Assembly: GCF_000170855.1 (NCBI RefSeq)
Contig: NZ_ABCQ01000007.1
Coordinates: 79,226-143,225, forward strand
Direction: 5' to 3'
DNA: 64,000 bases
Source of the DNA: Moritella sp. PE36
Lineage (GTDB): Bacteria > Pseudomonadota > Gammaproteobacteria > Enterobacterales > Moritellaceae
Position numbers and translations under genes: made by a program. Under the pieces are notes generated by a model, which did no database searches, had not been told where the DNA came from, and worked only from the letters and a program-made list of their open reading frames with translations. Below, in pieces: positions 9,513-21,147 of the stretch. Every line of letters begins with the position of its first letter. Position 1 is the first letter of the stretch.

Positions 9513-10327
9513 TGATTCACCTGCTGTGGTAATAAGTGCTCGTCACTCACAGCTGCCGTACAAGGCCACAATAATGTTTGATCATTCACTTGCACTCGCG
9601 TGATCGGCGTTTGATAAACCTCACTAATACGTTCTGCGGTAAAGACATCATCAACCGTACCACTGGCAACCACTTCACCTTTCAGCAACATGATCGCTTG
9701 ATGGCTAAATTGCTGCGCATGATTAAGATCGTGTAATACCCAAATAATGGTTTTACCATAATCTTGATTTAAGCGTTGAACGATATGTAAGAGTTCGATT
9801 TGATGGGCGATATCAAGCCAAGATGTGGGTTCATCCAATAACACAATATCGGTATCTTGTGCGAGCACCATGGCTAACCAACAGCGCTGCGCTTCACCAC
9901 CCGATAATGTTTCAATGGCTAAATCAGCAAATTCAAGTACGCCAGCTTCTGCCATTGCCCAGTGCATTCTTTCTTTATCTTGAGCTGAAAGTGGTGCGAA
10001 CCAACGACGATGCGGATGACGACCAAATTCAACCAGATCTGCCACTGTCAAGCCGACGGGCACTGCATGACGCTGCGGTAACATCGCTAAACGTAAGGCC
10101 ATATCAGCACGGGAATACTGCTTTATTCCCTTTCCTTCCAATAATATTTCGCCCTCTTCATTCGGGGTCAGTCCTGCAATTATTTTTAGCAAGGTACTTT
10201 TACCTGAGCCATTGGGACCAACCAATGCGGTAATTTTACCCTGTAAAAACTCACAGTTAATATTATTAAGGATTAACTTGCCGCCTAAACGGCAAGTTAA
10301 TTTATTCACAGTTAACAAAGGAACCAA
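9509..10327 (-). CDS. FhuC-like ABC ATPase for siderophore import
   Basis: 272 aa. Walker A is GPNGSGKST (near residue 37), the ABC signature is LSGGEAQR (near 142) and Walker B is IVLLDEPTSWLD, followed by the H-loop in VLHDLNHAQQ. It energises the adjacent double permease. The start is uncertain: TTG at 10327 lies 2 nt after the receptor stop codon, while TTG 10318 or GTG 10309 in the same frame are alternatives; no strong Shine-Dalgarno is seen, so translation may depend on coupling to the receptor gene. Confidence 0.92.
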   Translation of the reverse strand: MVPLLTVNKLTCRLGGKLILNNINCEFLQGKITALVGPNGSGKSTLLKIIAGLTPNEEGEILLEGKGIKQYSRADMALRLAMLPQRHAVPVGLTVADLVEFGRHPHRRWFAPLSAQDKERMHWAMAEAGVLEFADLAIETLSGGEAQRCWLAMVLAQDTDIVLLDEPTSWLDIAHQIELLHIVQRLNQDYGKTIIWVLHDLNHAQQFSHQAIMLLKGEVVASGTVDDVFTAERISEVYQTPITRVQVNDQTLLWPCTAAVSDEHLLPQQVNQ

Positions 10328-10329
10328 CG

Positions 10330-12567
10330 TTAGAACTCAACACTGTAGTTAACAGAGTAAGTACGGCCTTGACCTTTGAAACGAACCAGAGATGTATTAG
10401 GGATTAAAGCGCTATATATCTCCTCAGAACGCTGAGACCATAGTGTATTATACTCAGTGTTCAATAAGTTCGTAATACCAAACTGTAATGAACCAACAGG
10501 TAAACGAACGCCAGTTAATAGGTCCACCGTATTATAGCCATTTAATTTTTTGTCGCTGTCATCTTCATAACTAAACATTTGCATCGTTTGTAAACGAGCT
10601 TGTAACAGGTCCGATTGCCAAGCTACATAAGCTGATGCCTTTGATGGACTTGCATAAGAAATACCTTTATCTTTCCATTTATCATCAGCTTTTACTTCAC
10701 TAATAATGTAGTTAAAATTAGTACCTATGCTAACTTCAGAAGTAACAAAGTAATCCAATTTTCCTTCTAAGCCATAGTTACGTTCATCTTTATCTATAAT
10801 ATTAATTGTTTGCTCAGTCTTGTCATAATGAACTTGTTTATCTGACTTTGAATAATAAGCAACAAGTTGTGCCGATACATCATTTGAATTTAAACGCCAG
10901 CCAAGTTCTAACGCATTAGTTTTGACCCCATCAAGTGGATTGTCAGCAACACTTACAGCTTTAATAAGAGTATTCCCAAGCCCATCGCCTGCGTTTACTA
11001 GATCGCTATATTTACCCTGTCCGTAATATTTTGCAGGGTCTGGAATTTCAAAACCTTGGGCAAAGCTCAACCAGACCTGTTGCTCTTTACTTATTTTATA
11101 TAGAGCGCCTGCATTAACGAGGGTATTAGAATACCCTTTATCTCCACCTTCAACTGCTTCAGCAGAACTATAATAACCTTTTGAAATAACAATTTGCTGC
11201 TTTGCTGGCACAAATGTTTCAACATCTACATTTGTATATTGGTAACGAACACCTGCATTTAATATCAATGAAGGTGAAACTGCATAATCACCCTGCAAGA
11301 ACGTGGCAAACGAAGTATTCTGTATCTCAGGATAACGGCCAATTTCATCCGTTTTATTATTAATTAAACCACCCGAAGCGGCTGACGTATTATAGTCATA
11401 TAAACTTTGTGACGACTCAAATGATTCAAAATCAGCGTCTAAACCATATACAAGATTCATGTTATTTGTTGGTTCAGCAGTAAATACGATTTTAGTTCCG
11501 AAGACTTGTGTATTTTGTTGAGATGCCCCCATGCTTTGAGTTGTTGGATCTGGGAATGGATTGTATCTTAGCTCTTCATTTCGGTAGAAAAGCTGTAAAT
11601 TTAAAGTCTGATTATAAAAATGACTATCACTGTAATTTAAAGTGATCAAACCTCGAACTGACTCTGCTTGTTGATCCGAGACGTAGCCTTTCTTCATTCC
11701 GATTTGTTTACTCGGATCATATAAATACCCAAACCCGGAACCATAATCAACACCGTAGTCACTATCCTGCCCACTATCATAATATTGCGCTAACAACTCA
11801 AGACGTTTCGTTGATGAAATATTGAAACCCATGTTTGCCATTATGTCTAATTGCGATACAAACTGAGAACTAGTTTGGGTTACATCTTGTAAGACCATAT
11901 CACCATTTGAATCGTACATTGCGCCAGTATCAACATAAGATACCGCAATACGTGCATCCATTTTGTCACTGCTCGTGGATACAGCTTGTGCGACTTGCCA
12001 CTCTAAATCTTCACTACTATTAAAACCTGATTTAGCGCCTAACCACGTTTCGCTAACACCATCTGCATCGCGGCCTTTTTTAGTAATGATATTGATAATA
12101 CCGCCGGTACTGCCACCACCATACATAGCAGATGCACCAGAGATCACTTCAATACGGGCAATATTAAACGGATTAATCGCATCAAACTGACGACTGATAC
12201 CACGTGAAGAATTCAATGAAATACCATCAATCATCACCAGCGTTTTACGACCACGCATGTTTTGACCAGCATTAGTTCGCGATTGGCTACCCACGTCTAA
12301 ACTTGGGATTAAGTTAGCGAGCATTGCTTTAAAATCGATACCCGATTTTGCCTGTTCTGCAATTTGAGCTTCGTCGATGACAAGCACGGTTGCCGCAATA
12401 TCACTGATGCTCTGCGTACTACGGTTTGCAGTTACCACAGTCATGTTGTCATTTTTATCTGCGGCATGAACAGATGCTTGAGCAGCAAGAGGCGCTGACA
12501 GTCCTAACATCGCGATAAGAATGGGGTTGAGCATAAATGTGGTTTTATTCGACTTAGCAATTTTCAT
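10330..12567 (-). CDS. iutA: IutA-like TonB-dependent ferric aerobactin receptor
   Basis: About 745 aa outer-membrane receptor. It has a signal peptide (MKIAKSNKT..., cleavage near AQA/VHA), a TonB-box-like DNMTVVTANRS, and a plug domain with LIPSLDVGSQSRTNAGQNMRG and IEVISGASAMYGGGSTGGI that closely resembles IutA. A beta-barrel follows, ending in an aromatic C-terminal residue (SVEF). The start at 12567 is preferred over ATG 12579 because GGA lies about 7 nt upstream of it. It is the second gene of the operon, 41 nt after the exporter gene. The IutA resemblance is the best single clue that the siderophore is aerobactin. Confidence 0.9.
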   Translation of the reverse strand: MKIAKSNKTTFMLNPILIAMLGLSAPLAAQASVHAADKNDNMTVVTANRSTQSISDIAATVLVIDEAQIAEQAKSGIDFKAMLANLIPSLDVGSQSRTNAGQNMRGRKTLVMIDGISLNSSRGISRQFDAINPFNIARIEVISGASAMYGGGSTGGIINIITKKGRDADGVSETWLGAKSGFNSSEDLEWQVAQAVSTSSDKMDARIAVSYVDTGAMYDSNGDMVLQDVTQTSSQFVSQLDIMANMGFNISSTKRLELLAQYYDSGQDSDYGVDYGSGFGYLYDPSKQIGMKKGYVSDQQAESVRGLITLNYSDSHFYNQTLNLQLFYRNEELRYNPFPDPTTQSMGASQQNTQVFGTKIVFTAEPTNNMNLVYGLDADFESFESSQSLYDYNTSAASGGLINNKTDEIGRYPEIQNTSFATFLQGDYAVSPSLILNAGVRYQYTNVDVETFVPAKQQIVISKGYYSSAEAVEGGDKGYSNTLVNAGALYKISKEQQVWLSFAQGFEIPDPAKYYGQGKYSDLVNAGDGLGNTLIKAVSVADNPLDGVKTNALELGWRLNSNDVSAQLVAYYSKSDKQVHYDKTEQTINIIDKDERNYGLEGKLDYFVTSEVSIGTNFNYIISEVKADDKWKDKGISYASPSKASAYVAWQSDLLQARLQTMQMFSYEDDSDKKLNGYNTVDLLTGVRLPVGSLQFGITNLLNTEYNTLWSQRSEEIYSALIPNTSLVRFKGQGRTYSVNYSVEF

Positions 12568-12608
12568 TATTAATTCCATTTATTAAGAGTTGTTTTATTA
12601 TTTATTAT

Positions 12609-13832
12609 TTATTCAATTACAGACTGTCGTGGCAAGTTCACAACAGCATTATTAAGACGTATTGATTGCTGATAAAGGCGTGACCACCCTAATACAATCA
12701 ACAACATCAGAATGACAAAACCTGGGAATAGATAATTGCTATCCCAAGCCAGTAATAACCCCGCCAGTAACGCACCAAACGCATTACCCAATGTATGGCC
12801 TTGTGAGATAGATGCTGATGCTTGTGCTTTTTGATTGTCAGTACTGCGCATGGCAACCGCGGTATACCAAGCAGGTGCCATCGCAAGCGCAGAACTAATC
12901 AACATCACGCTAAGCATGAGTTGTATTTGCAGTACAAATAGGATCGTGCCAATAAAGAAAGAGACCGTGATAAAAACCAGAAACAATGGCGTCGAACGGA
13001 TAAGTAATTTATACAAGAAAAATAAAGAAACCAGCGCGCTCACACTCGCTGATAACAATAATTCAGCCACCATTGCACTGGCTTGAGCAGCCGTCATCAA
13101 GCCATTACTTAATAACGGACCAAGACTGAATTGTAGCTGCGACGAGAATAAGGTAATTAAGAATGCCGTGACAATGACCGTTGAACCGATCAATTTCATA
13201 TTTTGATGAGCACTTGCATCAAGGGGGATATGGTTGGTAACAAGTAACGATTCAGCATCTTTTGTAGTTGGTGATTTAACTAACATCAAGCAACTAAGCA
13301 CAAACGCTAACACGGTCATAGCAGCAACGAACCACAAACTGAAATACTCAATATCAAGTGGTAAAAACGTCAATAGTGGTGCTGTCAAACGACCTATGTT
13401 AGTAGATATAGTGACCCAAACTAACTTTTCACCACGTTGGTCTTCTTGCGATAACCACAACTGTGCAGTTGGGATCACCCCACTGCAAAACATACCATGC
13501 AGCACACGGCTAAAACACAAACCGATAATCAAACTTATTCCAGTTAATTGACGGCTCTCTAGTAAAGCTAAAAAGCTTAACTGTGATAGCGTAAAACCAA
13601 ATAATATCAGTGTTAAAATCCCCGCCAAGGGGCGCTTATTCGCGACACTGCGATCCAGCCACTTTCCCCAATAACCAGAACCAACAAAAAAAATAAACGT
13701 ACCTAACGATAAAGGGATCGCGATCATCCATGCCGTTAGCTGTCCTTGTGCCATCATGACAGGTACGAGAATGAGGATAACGCCTTGTAACGCCCCCAAT
13801 ACCCAACACGATAGACCGACAATCGCTTTCAT
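12609..13832 (-). CDS. MFS transporter, probable siderophore exporter (ShiF-like position)
   Basis: 407 aa with about 12 hydrophobic spans and the MFS loop signature between spans 2 and 3 (GYWGKWLDRSVANKRP). A second conserved segment, CFSRVLHGMFCSGVIPTAQLW, is seen in span 4-5. It is the first gene of the iron-regulated operon, with AAGGGA before its ATG. Enterobacterial aerobactin operons often carry an MFS gene (shiF) at the same side, so export of the newly made siderophore is the natural guess; family membership alone does not prove the substrate. Confidence 0.85.
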   Translation of the reverse strand: MKAIVGLSCWVLGALQGVILILVPVMMAQGQLTAWMIAIPLSLGTFIFFVGSGYWGKWLDRSVANKRPLAGILTLILFGFTLSQLSFLALLESRQLTGISLIIGLCFSRVLHGMFCSGVIPTAQLWLSQEDQRGEKLVWVTISTNIGRLTAPLLTFLPLDIEYFSLWFVAAMTVLAFVLSCLMLVKSPTTKDAESLLVTNHIPLDASAHQNMKLIGSTVIVTAFLITLFSSQLQFSLGPLLSNGLMTAAQASAMVAELLLSASVSALVSLFFLYKLLIRSTPLFLVFITVSFFIGTILFVLQIQLMLSVMLISSALAMAPAWYTAVAMRSTDNQKAQASASISQGHTLGNAFGALLAGLLLAWDSNYLFPGFVILMLLIVLGWSRLYQQSIRLNNAVVNLPRQSVIE

Positions 13833-13837
13833 TTTAG

Positions 13838-13936
13838 CTAATCCCTTAGTTCAATTCTTATATTTTGCAAGCATACTATTGCAAATGAGAATCATTGTCA
13901 CTAATATTATTATAACTATTGATAATAATTTAAAAC
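13838..13936. promoter_or_regulatory. Divergent siderophore promoter region with Fur box
   Basis: A 19-bp site at 13881-13899 matches the Fur consensus (GATAATGATAATCATTATC) at 15 of 19 positions; the core is ATGAGAATCATT. On the minus strand, TTGCAA and TATAAG spaced 16 bp give a promoter for the long operon, with the box overlapping its -35. On the plus strand, TTGTCA overlapping the box and TATTGA spaced 16 bp could serve iucC. A weaker GATAATAATT stretch follows at 13921-13930. Both units should be repressed by Fe-Fur. Confidence 0.8.
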
Positions 13937-13949
13937 AATGGACTTACAA

Positions 13950-15752
13950 ATGGTTAACATATGCAGTGAACAATGGACTAACATCAATAACGAATTAAAT
14001 GCAAAGATAATCAGTGAATTACATTATGAAGAAGTGATATTTCCCGACCCAATAAACACCAATGACTGGATATGGGAAGTGGATGGTGCGACTTGGGTCT
14101 TTAAAGCAAAGCAGCATATTTGGCAGAACCTGGTGATAGACAGTGACTCTATTACTCGTAATGGTAAGCCTAATATTAACAGTGCAGAATTAATAACCGA
14201 TATTGCGAAATCCATTCGACTTGATGATATTATTCTGGGTAATTTAATCGAAGAAATACAGCAAACATTATATGCTGACCTCATCGCCTACCAACATAGG
14301 GACAGCTATTCTCTCGCACAATTAACCGCATTATCAGGTATTGCTTTACAGGCTATTTTAAAAGGTCACCCAAAGGCGATAGCGAACAAAGGCAGGTTGG
14401 GCTGGGGGGTTAATGAACTTGCGCGTTATGCGCCTGAAGCCGCGCAATCGTTTCAGTTACATTACTTAGCCATCGATAAATCACTCACGCAAATTGGTAT
14501 CGAATTACCTCTCCCTTTAGACAAGGAAAGTCGGTCAGAACCAGTCAATACACAAGCATTATTACTTGCACAATTGATGTCTACAGCCGATAAAAACCGG
14601 CTCTTAGACAAGTTAAATCAACACGGTATGAAGAGTGATGAATACTGGATAATCCCAATCCATCCGTGGCAATTCAGTCAATTTATCGTGCCACAATTTA
14701 CGGCTTTATTTGCCAATAATAGTCTTATCGATTTAGGTGTCACGGGTGACTTTTATCAAGCGCAACAGTCAATTCGCACATTATCTAATTTAACCTCACC
14801 GACTAAAAATGACATTAAATTACCGATTACAATTTTGAATACCTCCTGCTATCGAGGCATACCAGGTAAATACATTACCTCAGGTGCAGTGCTGTCAAAA
14901 ACAATTAATCAGTTGTGCCAGCAGGATGAATTCTTAACGCAATGTAACTTGCAAGTTTTGCAGGAATGGGCCGGAATTCATGTCCCACAAACAACACAGA
15001 TGAGAATTCCAGGCACCCCTTATCGCTATAATGAAATGCTCGGTGTCATCTTCCGTCAAAGTCCAGCCGCGCTGTTGCAATCTGGGCAGCAGGACAAACT
15101 AGCCGCAGCCTTAATGCAAACGGATAATCAAGGAAATAGCTTCATAGCTGCCTACATCAAAGACAGTAAACTCGATGTACAAACATGGCTAACGCGATTA
15201 TTTGACTGCACTGTTATTCCGCTCTATCACCTTATGTGTCAATACGGTATTGCTTTAGTATCACACGGCCAAAACTTGACGATCTTATTCGAAGATAATA
15301 TTCCCACAGGCTTAGCGATTAAAGATTTCCATGGCGATTTACGTCTGGTAGATCAGGAGTTTGAAGAACTCAATATTTTTCCAGCACACATTAAAAAAAC
15401 ATTAACACGATTACCCGCTAATTATCTCTTACATGATTTGTATACCGGAAATTTCGTCACTGTTTTACGTTTTGTCTCACCTTATTTACAAGCCGAAATG
15501 GGCTATAGCGAAACCGAATTTTATCAATTACTCAATGCTAGAATTCGCCATTATCAAGCCCAATTTCCCACGTTGAAAGAACGATTTGAATTATTTGATT
15601 TACTTGCCCCAACAATGGAAAAAATATGCATTAACCGGGTACGCTTTAAAGTGGGGTATCAGGATACCAGTGAGCGTTTATTACCAGAGCTCGGCACCCC
15701 TATTGCAAACCCACTATTTCGTGAGCAAGAACAGCATTATTCAATTAAGTAA
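13950..15752 (+). CDS. iucC: IucC-like NIS synthetase (aerobactin synthase)
   Basis: About 600 aa, the usual IucC length. IucC adds the second N6-acetyl-N6-hydroxylysine to the IucA product to finish aerobactin. Strong IucC-type segments are KGHPKAIANKGRLGWG (near 145), IPIHPWQ (near 233), LPITILNTSCYRGIPGKY (near 290), YRYNEMLGVIFR, GIALVSHGQNLTI and KDFHGDLRLV. It is divergent from the rest of the cluster, unlike the standard iucABCD order. ATG 13950 is preferred (GGA 8 nt upstream; the predicted transcript begins near 13930); ATG 13938 in frame would add 4 residues. Confidence 0.9.
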   Translation: MVNICSEQWTNINNELNAKIISELHYEEVIFPDPINTNDWIWEVDGATWVFKAKQHIWQNLVIDSDSITRNGKPNINSAELITDIAKSIRLDDIILGNLIEEIQQTLYADLIAYQHRDSYSLAQLTALSGIALQAILKGHPKAIANKGRLGWGVNELARYAPEAAQSFQLHYLAIDKSLTQIGIELPLPLDKESRSEPVNTQALLLAQLMSTADKNRLLDKLNQHGMKSDEYWIIPIHPWQFSQFIVPQFTALFANNSLIDLGVTGDFYQAQQSIRTLSNLTSPTKNDIKLPITILNTSCYRGIPGKYITSGAVLSKTINQLCQQDEFLTQCNLQVLQEWAGIHVPQTTQMRIPGTPYRYNEMLGVIFRQSPAALLQSGQQDKLAAALMQTDNQGNSFIAAYIKDSKLDVQTWLTRLFDCTVIPLYHLMCQYGIALVSHGQNLTILFEDNIPTGLAIKDFHGDLRLVDQEFEELNIFPAHIKKTLTRLPANYLLHDLYTGNFVTVLRFVSPYLQAEMGYSETEFYQLLNARIRHYQAQFPTLKERFELFDLLAPTMEKICINRVRFKVGYQDTSERLLPELGTPIANPLFREQEQHYSIK

Positions 15753-15788
15753 TCAAATTAGGCATTAGTTTAAAACAAACTGGTTTAT

Positions 15789-15815
15789 GCTACGTCATTA
15801 ATTTAATGACGTAGC
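15789..15815. other. Perfect 12-bp inverted repeat after iucC
   Basis: GCTACGTCATTA and its exact complement flank a 3-nt loop. No T-run follows on either side, so it is either a factor-assisted terminator of iucC or a protein-binding palindrome in front of the downstream hydrolase gene. Confidence 0.6.
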
Positions 15816-15839
15816 CACCTCAATTTCAAGGATGAAACA

Positions 15840-16847
15840 GTGATGATGACCTTCAGACGACCTAAAATATTACCTTTCGCAGTAGCCTTAGCTGTAACAG
15901 CAAGCTTAAGTTTAACAGGCTGCTCAAGTATGCAAGATGCTGTATCCGCTAGCCCTACGATAAGCAGTGTTTGGGGAATTGGGGAAATGCCGATTGCAGA
16001 CCTCAATGCGCTATATGCCAACGAAGAATCACAGTGGATGGATATTAATGGTATGCGTATTCACTACCGTGACGAAGGTAATCCCAATGGTCAACCGATT
16101 GTCTTAGTCCATGGGATTTTGTCATCATTGCATACTTGGGATGAGTGGCATAAAGGCTTAACAGCCGACTACCGGATCATCAGCCTCGATGTACCCGGTT
16201 TTGGCTTAACAGGTGGACCTGAAAATCCAGATGACTACTCTGAAACCCTATTGCATTCATCTTTCGAACAATTCGTAGCCCAATTACAACTCGATGATTT
16301 TATTTTAGTCGGTAATTCACTCGGCGGTTATATTTCAGCTCAGTATGCAGCGAACAATCCCGGTAAAATAAAAAAACTTATCCTTATCGATCCTGCTGGC
16401 GCCCCACAAGAACTGCCGTTTCTGTTAAGTTTTGCAAGTATGCCGGGTATCAATAGCCTGGCTGCCAATGTATTCCCACCTTTCATTGTCGCGATGGGGG
16501 TAAAAGATGTCTATGGCGATCCAGAACGGATCACTAAAGCCAACATGGACCGCTACATTCATCTGTCATTGCGTCCTGGTGCTAAACAAGCTTATGCCAA
16601 TACCATTGCCATGTTAGCTGAAAAAAACGACCGACACGCACCGCTAAACTTCAGTAGCATCACAGCTCCGACGTTACTGATGTGGGGTGAAAAAGATATT
16701 TGGGTTCCTGCCACACTGAGTGAGCAATGGCTCGCTAATATCTCGGGCTCAACCTTGATCACTTACCCTAAAGCTGGTCATGTACCAATGGAAGAAATAC
16801 CACAGCAAACCTTGCAAGACGCGCTTACTTTTATTGATTTGAAATAA
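15840..16847 (+). CDS. Alpha/beta-hydrolase lipoprotein
   Basis: 335 aa. An N-terminal signal peptide ends in a lipobox (LTGC, Cys near residue 28), so it is lipid-anchored, probably in the outer or inner membrane facing the periplasm. The alpha/beta-hydrolase fold is clear: HGILSSLHTWDEW oxyanion loop (near 91), nucleophile elbow GNSLGG (Ser near 160), acid in WGEKD (near 284), and catalytic His in GHVPMEE (near 313). The substrate is unknown; esterase/lipase or epoxide-hydrolase-like activity is possible. It stands alone, ending just before a large stem-loop. Confidence 0.85.
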   Translation: MMMTFRRPKILPFAVALAVTASLSLTGCSSMQDAVSASPTISSVWGIGEMPIADLNALYANEESQWMDINGMRIHYRDEGNPNGQPIVLVHGILSSLHTWDEWHKGLTADYRIISLDVPGFGLTGGPENPDDYSETLLHSSFEQFVAQLQLDDFILVGNSLGGYISAQYAANNPGKIKKLILIDPAGAPQELPFLLSFASMPGINSLAANVFPPFIVAMGVKDVYGDPERITKANMDRYIHLSLRPGAKQAYANTIAMLAEKNDRHAPLNFSSITAPTLLMWGEKDIWVPATLSEQWLANISGSTLITYPKAGHVPMEEIPQQTLQDALTFIDLK

Positions 16848-16861
16848 ACCCTTATTTAAAT

Positions 16862-16900
16862 ACTGATGATGACGGTGGCACCACCAGCTTCATCATCAGT
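16862..16900. terminator. Nested stem-loop after hydrolase gene
   Basis: An 11-bp outer stem (ACTGATGATGA / TCATCATCAGT) encloses an inner GGTGG-CA-CCACC hairpin. There is no clear U-tract (TTCCCC follows), so it is a terminator-like or mRNA 3'-end stabilising structure. Confidence 0.55.
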
Positions 16901-17101
16901 TTCCCCGACGATTAGTCAACGCCTTCTAGTTTTTGTCACCATAACATCATCCTTGCTTCACTTAGCTGTCACAGTCTTATTCAATACTTATCAAGTAACA
17001 CAGATACACATAACTACCAAATTCTGGTATTTACTCTACGCTTGTTATACCCATTGAATACATAGTTGGTGGTTAGAACAAGTAAATATATCGAGGTTGC
17101 T

Positions 17102-17938
17102 ATGATTAAAACAGCACTTGTTGTTGAAGGCGGTGGTATGCGCAGCGTATTTACTGCTGGAGTATTAGATACCTTTTTAGACCATGGTTATGATCCTTTC
17201 GATCTGTTTATTGGCAGCTCTGCTGGCACCTTAAACTTATCTGCATTTATTGCTGGGCAAAAGAAATATTCGCTACGACTGATTAATCACCTTGCTAAAT
17301 CAACTACCTTTGTTGATTGGACGCGCTTTATCAAAGGTGGTAATGCCATGGAATTGGCTGAATTACATGATATATTGGCGCTACATGATCCTATCGATCT
17401 GATTCAAGCAAAACGACGTTTAAACTCCCGCCCTTTTGTGATCACCAGTTGTGACAAATCAAAAGGCCAAGCAAGTTATCAAAATGCAGAACCGAGCCGT
17501 TGGTTTCAACAGATAATAGCCTCGTGTGCCTTACCCATAGTGTTTCGTCCAGGGGTTAAGCTTGGTAATGATATTCATATCGATGGCGGGCTCGTCGATC
17601 CGATACCGGTAAAGAAGGCGGTCGATTTAGGGGCGAATCATATTATTGTGATCAGGACCAGAACCCGACATTGGGTAGAAAAACTATCCGTTTTAGAACG
17701 CTTACTTACCTACTGGGTTAGGCACGATACCGTACTCACCAAGCTGCTTGATAATTACAGCAAAGAATACAACAGCACTTGCGAGTTTATGCGAAATCCA
17801 CCAGCAGGTGTCAATATTATCGAAATAGCACCGGATGAAGAACTACAAACGCCCACCTTAACACGTCAAGTTAACACGCTCGAAGGCGATTATAGTGCAG
17901 GTATTAAGGCCGCGACGTTATTCTTACAGCGTCATTAA
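17102..17938 (+). CDS. Patatin-like phospholipase (YjjU-like)
   Basis: 278 aa patatin-family serine hydrolase. The glycine-rich oxyanion segment VEGGGMRSVFTAGVL is at residues 7-21, the nucleophile motif GSSAG is near 40, and the catalytic Asp is in DGGLVDPIP (near 162); Ser-Asp dyad chemistry acts on acyl lipids. ATG 17102 is chosen because GAGG lies 5 nt upstream; an in-frame ATG at 17066 has none. It resembles the YjjU group of cytoplasmic patatins. No operon partner is evident. Confidence 0.88.
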   Translation: MIKTALVVEGGGMRSVFTAGVLDTFLDHGYDPFDLFIGSSAGTLNLSAFIAGQKKYSLRLINHLAKSTTFVDWTRFIKGGNAMELAELHDILALHDPIDLIQAKRRLNSRPFVITSCDKSKGQASYQNAEPSRWFQQIIASCALPIVFRPGVKLGNDIHIDGGLVDPIPVKKAVDLGANHIIVIRTRTRHWVEKLSVLERLLTYWVRHDTVLTKLLDNYSKEYNSTCEFMRNPPAGVNIIEIAPDEELQTPTLTRQVNTLEGDYSAGIKAATLFLQRH

Positions 17939-17945
17939 GCGTCCA

Positions 17946-17984
17946 TAAAAATGGGCTGAACACGTTATATAACGTATTCAACCC
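17946..17984 (-). terminator. Terminator of the DUF5062 gene
   Basis: A 14-bp stem with two G-U pairs (GGGCTGAACACGTT against AACGTATTCAACCC, loop ATAT) is followed on the minus strand by ATTTTTATG. It can also serve the convergent patatin gene weakly. Confidence 0.65.
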
Positions 17985-17996
17985 AACATCGAATTA

Positions 17997-18263
17997 TTAT
18001 TCGCCGGTAAGTAAAGGGTGGTCAGCCGGTAATTTTCGAGAGATCCAAATAGCTAATTTATGTTTAATATTAAGGGTGCTTTCTTGATCTTTAGCCAGAG
18101 GCTGCATCAGTTTATCAAACACTAACGCTTTATAAATATATTGCGCTTTAACGTCTTCTGGATCTGTCGTTGTAAATGTACTACCACGTTGCTGTAGGTA
18201 CTGAGTACCTAAGGCGATCGCAGCTTTAAATAATTTTTTTTCATTTTTCAGTTTAGCCATCAT
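17997..18263 (-). CDS. DUF5062 family protein
   Basis: 88 aa, small and soluble, with no signal or membrane span. I recognise it as the DUF5062 family by its overall pattern, ending in KHKLAIWISRKLPADHPLL; the family is common in Vibrio, Shewanella and relatives and has no known function. GAGGAA lies directly upstream of two consecutive ATG codons; the second (18260) has the better spacing. It has its own terminator and seems monocistronic. Confidence 0.7.
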   Translation of the reverse strand: MMAKLKNEKKLFKAAIALGTQYLQQRGSTFTTTDPEDVKAQYIYKALVFDKLMQPLAKDQESTLNIKHKLAIWISRKLPADHPLLTGE

Positions 18264-18354
18264 TTCCTCTTCACATAACAGACAGTTAATCTCGCTGAGT
18301 ACACACTGTTATAGCACGATTAAGAAAGAATGAATGTGACTTTTAAATTATAAA

Positions 18355-18711
18355 TCAGGTTTTAATTGACTGGTATTGTCCAGCATCAATAAGTGGATGT
18401 GCTTCCATCGCATAAATGTCATTATACTCATGCTCAATCAGCAAGCCAAAATGTGCAGAGAGTAAGCCGATATCTTGTAGTGACAAGTCTTCAAGTGACC
18501 AGACTGGTGTTGCATAATCACAAATATAATAACCTTGTAATTGTGCACTGGGATTTTCAACGATCATGATGCGATCGATGGCGTAACACTCATCAATACC
18601 AGGCACAGACAAGCAGGCTTTATCTGCTATGAGTAATACACTAAATGTCACTTTAGAATCAGGCAGTTCCAATAAATAACATAGTTTTCTGGGCATTATT
18701 ACACTCATCAT
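18355..18711 (-). CDS. Hypothetical protein, 118 aa
   Basis: I do not recognise this family. The protein is acidic and soluble-looking, with no signal peptide or membrane segment, and starts MMSVIMPRKLCYLLELPDS. The Shine-Dalgarno is weak for ATG 18711; ATG 18696 (MPRKLCY...) has GAG about 7 nt upstream and may be the real start. It lies alone between the DUF5062 gene and fadH, all on the minus strand, with about 90 and 240 bp gaps, so it is probably its own transcript. Confidence 0.6.
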   Translation of the reverse strand: MMSVIMPRKLCYLLELPDSKVTFSVLLIADKACLSVPGIDECYAIDRIMIVENPSAQLQGYYICDYATPVWSLEDLSLQDIGLLSAHFGLLIEHEYNDIYAMEAHPLIDAGQYQSIKT

Positions 18712-18952
18712 AAAAGTTAAACTTAGACTTCAAGACTAGAGTACATTTGCACGACCGCACTGGTATTAAGCAAATTAATTTAATTTTTAGCAACGCTAAA
18801 ATACGGCTCTCATATGCACATTAAAATCACAAGCCTGAGCGGACTATGCTAAAAAATCAGCCTAAAACATTCTCTCGGTAATAAGCTCAGCGACTATCGT
18901 CAAAATAGTCACTAGGAAAGGCTGCTCTAACATGCCTTTCCTAGCATATAGG

Positions 18953-20998
<2,046 letters not shown>

Positions 20999-21147
20999 TC
21001 ACCCCATTGCTTTGGCTATTTGGTTCAGAGTTTATTATTTTTATATTATTAAAAAATTTATTAGTTCTTATTTTTGTTAAAAGTAGCGTTAAAGCACAAC
21101 GGATACAATGCTCATGATATACAATTAACTATCTTTAGTTAGCAAAG

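Noticed and set aside
13950..15752. Calling this gene iucA because it is the first plus-strand synthetase
   Set aside because: NTSCYRGIPG, KDFHGDLRLV and GHPKAIANKGRLGWG match IucC; the IucA-type motifs are in the fused protein at 3236-6013.
16866..17057. 63-aa frame after the hydrolase gene
   Set aside because: Begins inside the nested stem-loop, has no ribosome-binding site and a random-looking composition.
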